Below, piece by piece: positions 37,378-46,993 of a DNA stretch of 64,000 nt (its first letter is position 1; each line of letters opens with the position of its first letter). The position numbers and the translations under genes were made by a program. The stretch is from Bacteroidota bacterium. Lineage in GTDB: Bacteria > Bacteroidota > Ignavibacteria > Ignavibacteriales > Ignavibacteriaceae. Under the pieces are notes generated by a model. That model was given only the letters and a program-made list of their open reading frames with translations. It had not been told where the DNA came from and made no database searches. The stretch is from positions 62,001 to 126,000 of the forward strand of contig JAKAGV010000016.1 in the NCBI GenBank assembly GCA_021815405.1, given 5' to 3'.

Positions 37378-37568
37378 CTGCCCATTTTACTGTTTTTCTG
37401 GCAGAGCCGAAAGAACATCACCACCATCAAAAAAAGTGGATTTCTTAGTTTCATTAAAATTTATAATTTAAGAATAGGACCAAGTAGTTTGAAAAAAAAT
37501 TTTCATCAAATAGACTTTGGTTATATCGGATAAAAAGATAACGATGTTATTAATAAATAATTTTTTCC

Positions 37569-37631
37569 TTGCCTTTTAGAAATTTATTATTTATTATTGA
37601 AACGGTTCAAATAATATCTAACCTTTTTAAT
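37569..37631 (+). promoter_or_regulatory. Conserved promoter/operator cassette, copy B (before TonB receptor)
   Basis: Order: TTGCCTTTT (37569), TATTATTG (37592-37599), TTGAAACGGTTCAA and TAACCTTTTTAAT (37619-37631). The palindrome has G instead of T at its centre-right, the only change from copy A within the 14-bp core. Spacing is identical to copies A and C. The leader to the receptor ATG at 37849 is unusually long (about 230 nt) and contains a small AGGGA...TCCCT hairpin just before the ribosome site. Confidence 0.75.
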
Positions 37632-37848
37632 GGATATTATAAACGCCAGTTACTATTTATTAAGATATAGAATTGATTGTGTGTTCCTACAGAATGAATT
37701 TGAGGGATTTGATAGTTGTTATTAAGCGCTATTATTGAAGTTGAAAAAAGTTAGACAAAAATAAATTGTTCTCAAATAAATAATAATTATCTAAATATTG
37801 AGGGAAAAAAAATCCCTTAAGTCATTAAAAATATTCCTTGGAGGAAAA

Positions 37849-40800
37849 ATGATCATTGATAATTACCGTTTCGGAGGCAAATTAGCTTCGGTAATAATCC
37901 TTTTATTGTTCCTTTCTTTTCAAACAAAAATATTTGCCCAATCTGGTACAATTAAGGGACGCGTTTTTGATAAACAAAGCAAAAGCGCCCTGGTTGGGGC
38001 AAATGTTATTATTAAGGGGACAAGCCTTGGTGCTGCAGCAGATTTGGATGGTAACTATATTATCCACAATGTTCCGGGTGGCAGACATATTTTTATTGTA
38101 TCTTATATTGGTTACATATCGGATACAGTTGCCATTATCATGTCAGAAAACAGAATTGAGGATCATAACTTTTATCTTGAGCCAAAAGCGATCCAAGGGA
38201 AAACTATAACAATAACAGCTCAAGCACAAGGACAAGTCTCCGCAATTCAGCAGCAGTTATCTTCAAATAAAATCGAGAATGTTGTATCTGAAGCAAGGAT
38301 ACAAGCGCTGCCGGATTTCAATGCGGCGCAGGCTATAGGTCGTCTTCCGGGTATTTCTACATTGCAGAGTTCAGGCGAAGCTAATAAAATTGTAATCAGA
38401 GGCTTAGCACCAAAATATAATAGAATAGAAATTGGCGGTGTTGAACTCGCTTCAACCGGAAGTTCACAAATTGGTATTACATCGCAGGGAGGAACCGCAG
38501 GAAATATTAGTAACGACAGAAGTGTAGATTTATCCTCTATATCATCATATATGCTAAAAAATATAACAGTATATAAAGAACTTACTCCTGATATGAATGC
38601 TGATGCTATTGGCGGCGTTGTTAATATGCAATTGAGAGAAGCACCTTCGAAGTTTCATACCGATTTGTTATGGCAATCAGGCTATACTGCAAAAAGTAAA
38701 ACCTATGGAAACTACAGGGCGATGGGAGCCGTGAGTGATCGCTTTTTCAATGAAAAGTTTGGTGCTTATGTACAAGGAAGTATTGAATCTTACGATCGAA
38801 ACGCTGATAATATGAACGCATCGTATTTTACTACTAACACGGATATTGATTTAGCAACCGGGTATCGTCCTGTTAGGGTTGGTACTGTTCAACTTATTCA
38901 CCATATTGAAACGAGGAAAAGATACGGCGCGAATCTCGTGCTTGATTATAGACTGCCGAACGGTTCTATTAAGCTTATCAATATGGCAAGCCGGCTTAGT
39001 TCTAATTACCAAGACTATAATACAACCCTAAACTATCAAACTAACGATCTTCAATTCAATTTTAGCGGAGGGGATAATACAACTGATTTAGCACTTAATT
39101 CCTTAGACATTACAAATGACTTTGGCTTTATGCAGTTTCATTTTACTGCAGCTAATAATTATTCCAGGAATTTTCTGCCGGAAACACCACGTATTCAATT
39201 TACACAAACAAGAGGAGTGGGAACATCTACAGTAAATACTCCGCCAGAAGATCTTACCAATCTTGTTGGTTATTCAGGTCCTTCAGGCAGTTATTTAGAT
39301 TATTTAGGTTTGTACAGTTCAGACTATAAAGAAAATGATCAATCATATAAAACTTCTTTCAAGATTCCTTTTAATTTTGCTCAGGAACTTGTGGGATATC
39401 TTAAAGTTGGTGGAGAATACTCTTATAGGCTACATAAGAATAACCAAAATACACCTTATGCAAATATTGGAGGAACAGATTCTATCCAAACCCGAATGAC
39501 GAATGGTATACTTTCCCAATGGCCCCAATTAGCAAGTTCTTTTGATAGAGGTTTAAACAGATTTTACTCTTCCGGCTTTGGCTCTCTTTATAATGATTCT
39601 TTCCTTAGTAACAGGTTCGGAGATTTGCTGTGGACTACGAACCCAGGATTGCTGAATGATATAACTCACTATTTGGCAACAGATCCATACTTTAGTTCTA
39701 CTGTTAACTCATCGGCAGCCAATCCGGGCGGATGGTTTGACGGAGTGTTCCAGACTATGGCAAACACTTATAAGTATATTGAAAGATATTATGCCTTCTA
39801 TGCTATGTCTGAATTGAATTACGGGAACTTGATGGTTGTTGGAGGTGTACGTTATGAAGATTTAGAAGGTTTATATGAAGCATTTAATCTATTAGACGGA
39901 CGTAATCCAGCAACAGATAAAGCTTTTCTAGTCAATTCATATCCTAAAAATCATTACTGGTTTCCAATGGTTCAGGGAAAATATATGCTGACTGATTGGC
40001 TTGATCTTCGCGCAGCATATACTCAAACTCTTGCACGACCCGATTATCATCAACTTTCGCCTCATTTTACAATCGCCTACGGTGGAGGTTCTGTTACAGC
40101 AGGTAATCCGAATTTAGTGCCTGCCCAGGCTTACAACGATGAGGTTTCTCTAACGTTCCATTCCAATGATCTCGGTCTTGCTTCAATAAGCGGTTTCTAT
40201 AAAGAAGTAAAGAATTTTACATACTCGACAAATTATCCTTTATACAATACTGCCCCTGCAGGATATGATACGGTTGGCAAGTATAATATAGGCGGACATT
40301 TGCCTGTTTCTGGTGCAACGTTATTTACTTATATAAATACTCCGTACACTGCTTATATTAGAGGAGTAGAAGTCGATTTACAGCACACATTCTGGTATTT
40401 ACCTGCTCCGTTTAATGGATTATTAATTGGGGTTAATTATACTCATATAAGTTCTAATGCCAGATATCCGTTGCTGACTACAAAGACTACTTACCGACCC
40501 AGACCTCTACCTCCTTTAACTCAAATAATTGATAGCAGCCGTGCAGGTCGTTTAATTGATCAACCAAATGATGTAGTAAATGCATGGATCGGTTATGATT
40601 ATGAAGGCTTTTCTGCAAGAGTTTCCTTCTTATTCCAGGGCAATGCCGTTAGTTATATTGGAAACTACCCGGAACAAGATGGATTTACTAGAGATTATTT
40701 TAGGATTGATGCTACAGTAAGCCAGATATTACCATGGCAAGGTATCCGAGTTTACCTGGATTTAAACAATCTTAACAATGAGGACAATACATCTGCTCAA

Positions 40801-40875
40801 AAGTCTATTGGCGGATTTACAAATGAACAAAACTATGGTCTTACGGCAAATCTTGGTATAAGGTATACATTATAA
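37849..40875 (+). CDS. TonB-dependent outer-membrane receptor with regulatory-like N-domain
   Basis: Active importer of oligosaccharides across the outer membrane. Order: signal peptide (to about FAQ), carboxypeptidase-regulatory-like beta domain (GTIKGRVFDKQSKSALVGAN), plug (about 110-250, RLPGISTLQ, VIRGLAPKYNRIEIGGVEL, MNADAIGGVVNMQLRE) and a 22-strand barrel ending in an aromatic-rich strand (GIRYTL). ATG 37849 with GGAGG (37840-37844) is preferred over the TTG at 37798, giving 1,008 aa. It is followed not by SusD but by a beta-helix protein, so it looks like an orphan receptor rather than a SusC/D pair. Xylan or xyloglucan fragments are the contextual substrate. Confidence 0.93.
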   Translation: MIIDNYRFGGKLASVIILLLFLSFQTKIFAQSGTIKGRVFDKQSKSALVGANVIIKGTSLGAAADLDGNYIIHNVPGGRHIFIVSYIGYISDTVAIIMSENRIEDHNFYLEPKAIQGKTITITAQAQGQVSAIQQQLSSNKIENVVSEARIQALPDFNAAQAIGRLPGISTLQSSGEANKIVIRGLAPKYNRIEIGGVELASTGSSQIGITSQGGTAGNISNDRSVDLSSISSYMLKNITVYKELTPDMNADAIGGVVNMQLREAPSKFHTDLLWQSGYTAKSKTYGNYRAMGAVSDRFFNEKFGAYVQGSIESYDRNADNMNASYFTTNTDIDLATGYRPVRVGTVQLIHHIETRKRYGANLVLDYRLPNGSIKLINMASRLSSNYQDYNTTLNYQTNDLQFNFSGGDNTTDLALNSLDITNDFGFMQFHFTAANNYSRNFLPETPRIQFTQTRGVGTSTVNTPPEDLTNLVGYSGPSGSYLDYLGLYSSDYKENDQSYKTSFKIPFNFAQELVGYLKVGGEYSYRLHKNNQNTPYANIGGTDSIQTRMTNGILSQWPQLASSFDRGLNRFYSSGFGSLYNDSFLSNRFGDLLWTTNPGLLNDITHYLATDPYFSSTVNSSAANPGGWFDGVFQTMANTYKYIERYYAFYAMSELNYGNLMVVGGVRYEDLEGLYEAFNLLDGRNPATDKAFLVNSYPKNHYWFPMVQGKYMLTDWLDLRAAYTQTLARPDYHQLSPHFTIAYGGGSVTAGNPNLVPAQAYNDEVSLTFHSNDLGLASISGFYKEVKNFTYSTNYPLYNTAPAGYDTVGKYNIGGHLPVSGATLFTYINTPYTAYIRGVEVDLQHTFWYLPAPFNGLLIGVNYTHISSNARYPLLTTKTTYRPRPLPPLTQIIDSSRAGRLIDQPNDVVNAWIGYDYEGFSARVSFLFQGNAVSYIGNYPEQDGFTRDYFRIDATVSQILPWQGIRVYLDLNNLNNEDNTSAQKSIGGFTNEQNYGLTANLGIRYTL

Positions 40876-40951
40876 TAATAGCAAAATTTTAAACTTATTT
40901 TTAATAAGTATATGAAAGTAAATCAGAAACATAATCAAGGAGGTATATAGT

Positions 40952-42742
40952 ATGAAATATTTATTCACATTACTTTTTTTCACAATAGTCATCTCACTGC
41001 CCATATATGCGCAGAAGGATACTGTATACGTTCCCGATACCTATGATATGGGTGGTCAGGAAGGTACTCTAAACAATGCTGTAGATTCAGTTCAGAACGC
41101 TGGCGGGAATATATCCAATGTTGTTTTTAAACTGAAACCTTACGGTTTATATGTGCTCAGCGGAACGATAACTACCAAAGCAGGTCAAACACTTGAGATA
41201 GACGCCGATCCTCCGGGTAATACTCAGGCAACAGCCCCGCCTATGATTGCATGGACTGAAAACACTGCACCGAATAAGGCATATTATTTTGATATACCAG
41301 GTACACTTATAATGAATAATCTTTGGCTGTTATGGTCAGGTACTAATGGAACACGCTTCGCATCTACTATACGTATCGGTGATTCAGCTTCAGTTGCAGG
41401 CGGACGTATTACAGCCAATAACGTTATCTTCGATTATGTTGATCAATCCTCAAGCGGTGCAATACAGCCCTACGCAACTCACTTCGTAGGACATTTCACA
41501 AATTGTTATTTTAGAAATTGTACGGATAATCATTTCAGGTATTACAGTAGGGCTGTTTCCTGGCCTTATAATACTACCGGACTGCATAATGATACTGTTT
41601 CATTTGAGAATTGTACTTTCGCTAATATAGGATATGTTTATATGCAGGAAGGAGGGGAGTATGGAGACAATGTCTTCTTTAACCACTGTACTTTTTATAA
41701 CGTTGTTATGTATACACTGGAATCCGGCTGGTGGTGGAATATGTATGTTACAAATTCATTGTTTATAAATACATATATGGTTGGCATGATTCCTCTTACT
41801 GATGGCGGAGGAGCCGGAGGAACTATAAGCATTGCACCCGTGGACACTACAGTTTTTGCAAACAATGATACTGTTGCAGGCTTCGGGTTTACTGTTCCTT
41901 TTAAAGAACAGGATCGTCATATTCTTTTTGTCAATAACGACTATCATTTAGATTCCTGGCTGGTTAGCTGGATGGCGAATAATCCTTACAGTATAAGTCT
42001 TCACCAAAACAGGCATGATAATCAAATACCAGTACCGCAGCCAGCTATCAATAATCTTACAAAAATGTTTTTTGATACGACAAATGCTGATGGAAGCAAA
42101 ATGTTCCCTTATATGAATATGGCTAACCTCGATACTCTCGATCCAGGCTTTAAGAATCCTCCAATTAATTTAGATTCACTAAAGCAATTCCTCTATCATA
42201 AATGGTTTGACAACGGAGATGTAGGTTGGGCATGGAAGCCTGAAAATAGCTACCAAAAACAATTGTGGCCTCCCGAAGAGGATATGTCATACACAAACAG
42301 CACTTTAGAAACTGCAGCGATGGGCGGCTTCCCTCTAGGAGATCTATATCATTGGTGGCCCGCTCAGTATCAACAATGGGCGGCACAAGCGGATGCCGAA
42401 CACAACAGAATTAATACCTGGCTTATGACAGGCAAAGATCCACTTACTGGTGTCGTTGATTTAAAGAGTGGTATTCCTGTAAGTTATTCGCTTAGCCAAA
42501 ACTATCCGAATCCGTTCAATCCAACAACAAATATAGAATATTCTGTTCCGAAGAGCGGATATGTAACGCTTAAGGTATTCAATATACTTGGACAGGAAGT
42601 GGCGACCATTTACCAGGGTTACCAGAAGGCAGGTACATATAAAGCTGACTTTAACGCCACTGAATTAGCGAGCGGCATCTATTTATACCAATTGCGGGCT
42701 GGAAGCGTTACTCTTACAAAAAAATTGGTTTTAATGAAATAA
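40952..42742 (+). CDS. Secreted beta-helix protein with T9SS tail, unknown activity
   Basis: Signal peptide to about IYAQ. Residues about 60-330 show right-handed beta-helix character: repeated short strands with NCYFRNC, ENCTFANIG, NHCTFYNV and TNSLFINTY steps, as in pectate-lyase-like folds. A less regular tail follows. The T9SS type A sorting domain occupies about 512-596 (NYPNPFNPTT, terminal KLVLMK). 596 aa. I see no confident catalytic signature. It follows the TonB receptor after about 75 bp with an AAGGAGG site and may be its surface partner in place of SusD, which is speculation. Could be a lyase, esterase or glycan-binding protein. Confidence 0.75.
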   Translation: MKYLFTLLFFTIVISLPIYAQKDTVYVPDTYDMGGQEGTLNNAVDSVQNAGGNISNVVFKLKPYGLYVLSGTITTKAGQTLEIDADPPGNTQATAPPMIAWTENTAPNKAYYFDIPGTLIMNNLWLLWSGTNGTRFASTIRIGDSASVAGGRITANNVIFDYVDQSSSGAIQPYATHFVGHFTNCYFRNCTDNHFRYYSRAVSWPYNTTGLHNDTVSFENCTFANIGYVYMQEGGEYGDNVFFNHCTFYNVVMYTLESGWWWNMYVTNSLFINTYMVGMIPLTDGGGAGGTISIAPVDTTVFANNDTVAGFGFTVPFKEQDRHILFVNNDYHLDSWLVSWMANNPYSISLHQNRHDNQIPVPQPAINNLTKMFFDTTNADGSKMFPYMNMANLDTLDPGFKNPPINLDSLKQFLYHKWFDNGDVGWAWKPENSYQKQLWPPEEDMSYTNSTLETAAMGGFPLGDLYHWWPAQYQQWAAQADAEHNRINTWLMTGKDPLTGVVDLKSGIPVSYSLSQNYPNPFNPTTNIEYSVPKSGYVTLKVFNILGQEVATIYQGYQKAGTYKADFNATELASGIYLYQLRAGSVTLTKKLVLMK

Positions 42743-43040
42743 TAATTTTACAGCTTACCCCGGATTAGATTAGACACAATGATCTTACTAACCGGGGTAA
42801 GTAAAAAATATCTTCCGTGTTAATTAAAGGAAGGAAGAAATTTTGATAAAGAAATTTTTATTATGTCCTAAAACCTATTTTGTTATTATAAATTTTTTGA
42901 GCTTAAAATAATTAACCTAATTCAAAAAGTTGTTCCGGCTGAATAATAACTTGCTAAGTTTAGAATTCTTCGTAAGCTATTTTTAGGAGGACACTTTATA
43001 TATTATTTCTTTACTTATTATAAATCGTTAAGGAGGATTA
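42743..43040. other. Intergenic leader before the repeat protein
   Basis: Contains the hairpin at 42754-42801 and then AT-rich sequence. Two ribosome-site-like stretches (TAGGAGG near 42983 and AAGGAGG near 43030) flank a segment with no ATG, so only the second is used. No ORF seen. Confidence 0.5.
42754..42805 (+). terminator. Hairpin after beta-helix gene
   Basis: CTTACCCCGG (42754-42763) pairs perfectly with CCGGGGTAAG (42792-42801) across a 28-nt loop; an A-rich stretch follows. Likely ends the TonB/beta-helix transcript, although the missing T-run leaves room for another role. Confidence 0.55.
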
Positions 43041-46000
43041 ATGAAAAAGTTGTTCAATTTGATGATAACTATAATCATCACCTTCTTCTTTATTTCTGCC
43101 GGTACTCTGTGGGCACAGAATATAACGCAGAATTTTGAAGGTTTTTCCATTGGTGATTCTACATCAATAGGTCACATAAGTTGGGCTCCTACGGATATAA
43201 AAACCGTAATTGTTGCAGATCCGCTTGGCAGCGGAAGTAAAGTACTAAAAGTGACATCAACTAATTACAATGCAGCGCCTGTTCTTATGTTTGTTCTGCC
43301 CGCGGGAAAAACTCTAGCTGATTATGATTCAGTCACTTTTGACGGGTATTTTCAAGCTGGAGATGTAAGTTATAAATTAATTATAGCTGAAGCCTATCAG
43401 ACAAATCCTATCGGGCATCATTTCCTCGACGCCGATACAAATTATTCCTATAATCGTGCTCAGGGTGTTTCTACAGGTTGGGAACATATAAGCCTTGCAC
43501 CAAATAAAGCTTCTACTTTTTCTGATACTGTTTATATCGCTATTGGAACAAACAATTCAGGTGCTACTTGGTATATGGATAACGTTACTCTAGTGGCTAA
43601 AGCAGCATCAGGTTCATCTCTAGTTTCACAGTGGGGAAAAACTAGTCTGGGTACGGCATGGCCTCTTGTTCCAAATGCTAATGCAGGTAATATAGGCATA
43701 GGCAACGGAAAAGTTCCAACCGGATGGGCCACAGTTAGTGGTCACTTCGGCACACTAACAGCAACCACCACACAAGCAGTTGTTGTAACCGGTCAGATGC
43801 AGTTTGTTGGCGGCGGAGGAGCCAGCGCCTATACCTGGCTGCGTTATGCGTTAACATTCCAAGATAGTGCAACACTTAATTATGCAGGTACCGATTCAGC
43901 TTTGTGGGTTAGTAGCCTTAAACATTACGGTTATGAATTTGACCCGATAAGCGGTGCTGGTACCATGGCTAATAGTAATGCGGGTCAAGGAACTATATGG
44001 GCAGTAAATAACGGTAACTGGTCAAGTACATACAGTAATGGAGGACCTCCGCTTGCAGCAATAATGAACCAACCTTATAATGCTGAGGCAATAGCCGGAA
44101 CATACAACTTTGCTATTTCTGTTGAATCAGTTAACGACACTGTAAATCAATTAAATTGGTACTTGGAAGAGCAGAACAATAAATATTGGTTCGGCGGTTC
44201 AATTCAAGTTGTATCAACTTCTAAAAAATTCAATGCAATAAGTTTTGGCTTTAACAATGACTTCCAGGGAACTCAAGTTAATTTTACTAATGTCCAAGCT
44301 CAGTTAGGTGCGCCTATTACAGTTCCAGCGGCACCATGGGAATCTTATTATCTTAAGCAATGGGGTATAACATCACCAGGTGGTTATTGGCCGATAACGA
44401 ATGATTCAACAACTATAATCGGTAATGGAACAATAAAAGGCAGTGCACCAGTAAACGGATCTGGCTGGGCAACAATAGAAGGCGGATTCGGTCAAGCGCT
44501 TAAGGTGCCAACGAACGCAGATTCAGCTCTTTTAGTAACCGGACAACTTGTATTTACGGGTACAAAAGGCGGAGATGACAGCTATACACCACTTCGTTAT
44601 GCAATAGCATATGAGGATAGCGCAACACTGAAGAATGCGTTAACAGATTCAGCCAAGTGGGTATCAGGTTCGGGAAGTTACACTGGTTATGGATTCATGC
44701 CGGTATCAGGTGCTGGCACCATGTCGAATGCTTCTGGTAAAGGACAAGGTACAGTCTGGACGATAAATAATGGTACCTGGTATAGTACCTATGCAAACGG
44801 CAATCCTGTTTCACAAGCGCTACAGCAGCCATACCAAGCGAGTATAATACCCGGGACATATAATTTTGCATTTTCCATTACACAAGTAAATGATACAACC
44901 AACGAAATAAGATGGTACTTGATAGAACAAAATAACAAGTACTGGTTCGGAGGTACAGTAATGGCACCGGCAAACACGAATAAATTTAATGCAATATGTT
45001 TCGGTGTAAATACTGGTGACTGGACACAGCTTGATGTTGAAAATGCAATGGTAGATTATGGTAAACCAATAACAGTTCCCGCTGCACCATGGCAGTCATA
45101 TTATTTGAAGCAATGGGGTATAACATCACCTGGAGGTTATTGGCCGATAACGAATGATTCAACAACAGTAATTGGAAATGGAACAATAAAAGGCAGTGCA
45201 CCAGTAAACGGATCTGGCTGGGCGACAATAGAAGGCGGGTTCGGTCAAGCACTTACTGTGCCTATGAGTACTGACTCAGCTTTAATTGTTACCGGACAAC
45301 TTGTATTTACCGGTACAAATGGTGGAGATGACAGCTATACACCACTTCGTTATGCAATAGCATATGAGGACAGCGCAACACTGAAGAATGCGTTAACAGA
45401 TTCAGCCAAGTGGGTATCAGGTTCTGGAAGTTACACTGGTTATGGATTCATGCCGGTATCAGGTGCTGGTCAAATGTCGAATGCAGCGGGCAAGGGACAA
45501 GGTACGGTTTGGACAGTAAATCACGGTACCTGGTATAGTACCTATGCAAACGGTAATCCAGTTTCACAAGCACTTCAGGCTCCATATCAAGCGAGTATAA
45601 TACCCGGGACATATAATTTTGCATTTTCAATTAGTCAGGTAAATGATACAACCAACGAAATAAGATGGTATCTGATAGAGCAAAATAACAAGTACTGGTT
45701 CGGCGGTACAGTAATGGCACCGGCAAACACGAATAAATTCAATGCAATATGTTTTGGTGTAAATACTGGTGATTGGACACAGCTTGATGTTGAAAATGCA
45801 ATGGTGGATTATGGTAAAGCGATAACAGTACCTTCAGCACCATGGCAGGATTTCTATGTAAAGAACTGGGGATTCTATCAAGGTCAAATGGGCGGATGGT
45901 TGTTTATGCCTGGTGACGTAGTTGGTAATGCAGGCATTGGCGGTTCTAAAGCTAATACCGGCTGGGCAGCTATTCGCGGCGATATTACCGGAGCTGCTCC

Positions 46001-46895
46001 ACGCAACGGCGTTGACTCTTCCCTTGTAATTAATGGACAGATAGAACTTGACGGCGGCGGCTTCCAAAGCGCAGGCAGCCTACGTTTTGGATTGTTCAGC
46101 AATGCCAATCCAGGAAAAGTAACGGTAATTTCCGATACAGTTAATGGTGTTGTTTACGATTCTACAAACTGGACAGGATCGAATGCTCATGAATCAGGTT
46201 ATCTTTTCATTCCTCCAAGCGGATCTAACCCGCTTGTTAACTGGGGTTCAACACCTGGTACTTGGGGAAGTGTTATAAACGGAGCCTGGGATAGTACAAA
46301 TACCGGTTATGTTCTCGGTTCAGATGCAGTTGTTCCTGCTAATGCAGAAGGAACTGCCGGGACATACAATTTTGCGATTTCCGTTGCACCGGCAGGAAAC
46401 GGTAAACAAGAAATAGCTTATGAATTGAAAAAAACGGATAACTCTTACATCTTAACAGGCGCTGCTATTGATAACCACAGTACGCTCCCGGCTACTCAAT
46501 TCAATGGTATTATCTTTGCTCTTGGACCAGGTAATACAACCACTGCATTGAAGCTGACAAACGTCCAGGTAACGTTGGGTAAACCACTTGTTGTTACATC
46601 TGTTGATAACGAGCCTAATTCGGGATTACCGATGAGTTATTCTTTGAGCCAGAATTATCCGAATCCATTCAACCCATCTACGACAATTAATTTTGCTTTA
46701 CCGAAGAGCGGTAATGTAAGCTTGGTTGTTTATGATATTTTGGGAAGGGAAGTAGCTCATTTGGTAAACGGCGAATTGCAAGCCGGATATCATAAAGTCG
46801 AATTCAATGCCGACAATCTTGCCTCCGGAGTTTATTTCTATAGACTTAAGGCGGGAGACTTTGTTAGTGTTAAGAAACTTATGTTACTCAAATAA
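43041..46895 (+). CDS. 1,284-aa secreted protein: shared N-module plus four ~250-aa repeats and T9SS tail
   Basis: Signal peptide to about LWAQ. A beta-sandwich module (about 30-195) is nearly the same as two modules in the GH10 at 59227 and probably binds glycan. Four tandem units then begin at Trp198, 441, 692 and 943 (periods 243, 251 and 251 aa). Each has WGxxxxxGxWP, GNGxxxxxxGWAT, LRYAxxxEDSATL, EEQNNKYWFGG and KFNAIxFG-type landmarks. Units 2 and 3 are almost identical, also at DNA level; unit 4 is the most divergent. A T9SS sorting domain occupies about 1200-1284. No catalytic motif is recognised. The EQNNKYWFGG block is rich in aromatics, as in sugar-binding surfaces. Probably a surface xylan-binding or scaffold protein (inference). 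Confidence 0.85.
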   Translation: MKKLFNLMITIIITFFFISAGTLWAQNITQNFEGFSIGDSTSIGHISWAPTDIKTVIVADPLGSGSKVLKVTSTNYNAAPVLMFVLPAGKTLADYDSVTFDGYFQAGDVSYKLIIAEAYQTNPIGHHFLDADTNYSYNRAQGVSTGWEHISLAPNKASTFSDTVYIAIGTNNSGATWYMDNVTLVAKAASGSSLVSQWGKTSLGTAWPLVPNANAGNIGIGNGKVPTGWATVSGHFGTLTATTTQAVVVTGQMQFVGGGGASAYTWLRYALTFQDSATLNYAGTDSALWVSSLKHYGYEFDPISGAGTMANSNAGQGTIWAVNNGNWSSTYSNGGPPLAAIMNQPYNAEAIAGTYNFAISVESVNDTVNQLNWYLEEQNNKYWFGGSIQVVSTSKKFNAISFGFNNDFQGTQVNFTNVQAQLGAPITVPAAPWESYYLKQWGITSPGGYWPITNDSTTIIGNGTIKGSAPVNGSGWATIEGGFGQALKVPTNADSALLVTGQLVFTGTKGGDDSYTPLRYAIAYEDSATLKNALTDSAKWVSGSGSYTGYGFMPVSGAGTMSNASGKGQGTVWTINNGTWYSTYANGNPVSQALQQPYQASIIPGTYNFAFSITQVNDTTNEIRWYLIEQNNKYWFGGTVMAPANTNKFNAICFGVNTGDWTQLDVENAMVDYGKPITVPAAPWQSYYLKQWGITSPGGYWPITNDSTTVIGNGTIKGSAPVNGSGWATIEGGFGQALTVPMSTDSALIVTGQLVFTGTNGGDDSYTPLRYAIAYEDSATLKNALTDSAKWVSGSGSYTGYGFMPVSGAGQMSNAAGKGQGTVWTVNHGTWYSTYANGNPVSQALQAPYQASIIPGTYNFAFSISQVNDTTNEIRWYLIEQNNKYWFGGTVMAPANTNKFNAICFGVNTGDWTQLDVENAMVDYGKAITVPSAPWQDFYVKNWGFYQGQMGGWLFMPGDVVGNAGIGGSKANTGWAAIRGDITGAAPRNGVDSSLVINGQIELDGGGFQSAGSLRFGLFSNANPGKVTVISDTVNGVVYDSTNWTGSNAHESGYLFIPPSGSNPLVNWGSTPGTWGSVINGAWDSTNTGYVLGSDAVVPANAEGTAGTYNFAISVAPAGNGKQEIAYELKKTDNSYILTGAAIDNHSTLPATQFNGIIFALGPGNTTTALKLTNVQVTLGKPLVVTSVDNEPNSGLPMSYSLSQNYPNPFNPSTTINFALPKSGNVSLVVYDILGREVAHLVNGELQAGYHKVEFNADNLASGVYFYRLKAGDFVSVKKLMLLK
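43632..46600 (+). repeat. Four tandem ~750-bp coding repeats
   Basis: Repeat starts (TGGGG codons) fall at 43632, 44361, 45114 and 45867, giving spacings of 729, 753 and 753 bp. Copies 2 and 3 share long runs of identical bases (for example around GGTTATTGGCCGATAACGAA), so they are a recent duplication or are kept alike by gene conversion. Confidence 0.92.
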
Positions 46896-46920
46896 CGTCC
46901 TCTAAATGTAATGTTGTTAG

Positions 46921-46952
46921 CAGTCCCGATTTTTATCGGGACTGTTTTTTTT
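46921..46952 (+). terminator. Strong rho-independent terminator
   Basis: CAGTCCCGAT (46921-46930) pairs perfectly with ATCGGGACTG (46935-46944) over a TTTT loop, followed by eight T residues. It ends the transcript of the repeat protein. Confidence 0.95.
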
Positions 46953-46993
46953 ATCAAGTTTATTTATGTATTATCAATTCATCAAGGGTAATT

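Noticed and set aside
37798-37848. TTG start extending the TonB receptor by 17 codons
   Set aside because: The added residues are charged and not signal-like; ATG 37849 has a GGAGG site and yields a proper signal peptide.
40893-40909. Hairpin ACTTATT/AATAAGT after the TonB receptor
   Set aside because: Short, purely AT-rich stem with no T-run; too weak to call a terminator in this AT-rich background.
40876-42742. SusD partner for the TonB receptor
   Set aside because: The gene following the receptor has beta-helix character and a T9SS tail, not the helical TPR-type lipoprotein expected of SusD.
42983-43010. Leader ORF after the first of two ribosome-like sites upstream of the repeat protein
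   Set aside because: No ATG, GTG or TTG follows at a suitable distance, unlike the leader at 8916.
43153-46600. CRISPR array or satellite suggested by regular repeats
   Set aside because: The repeats are about 750 bp, in frame and protein coding, with no short repeat-spacer pattern.
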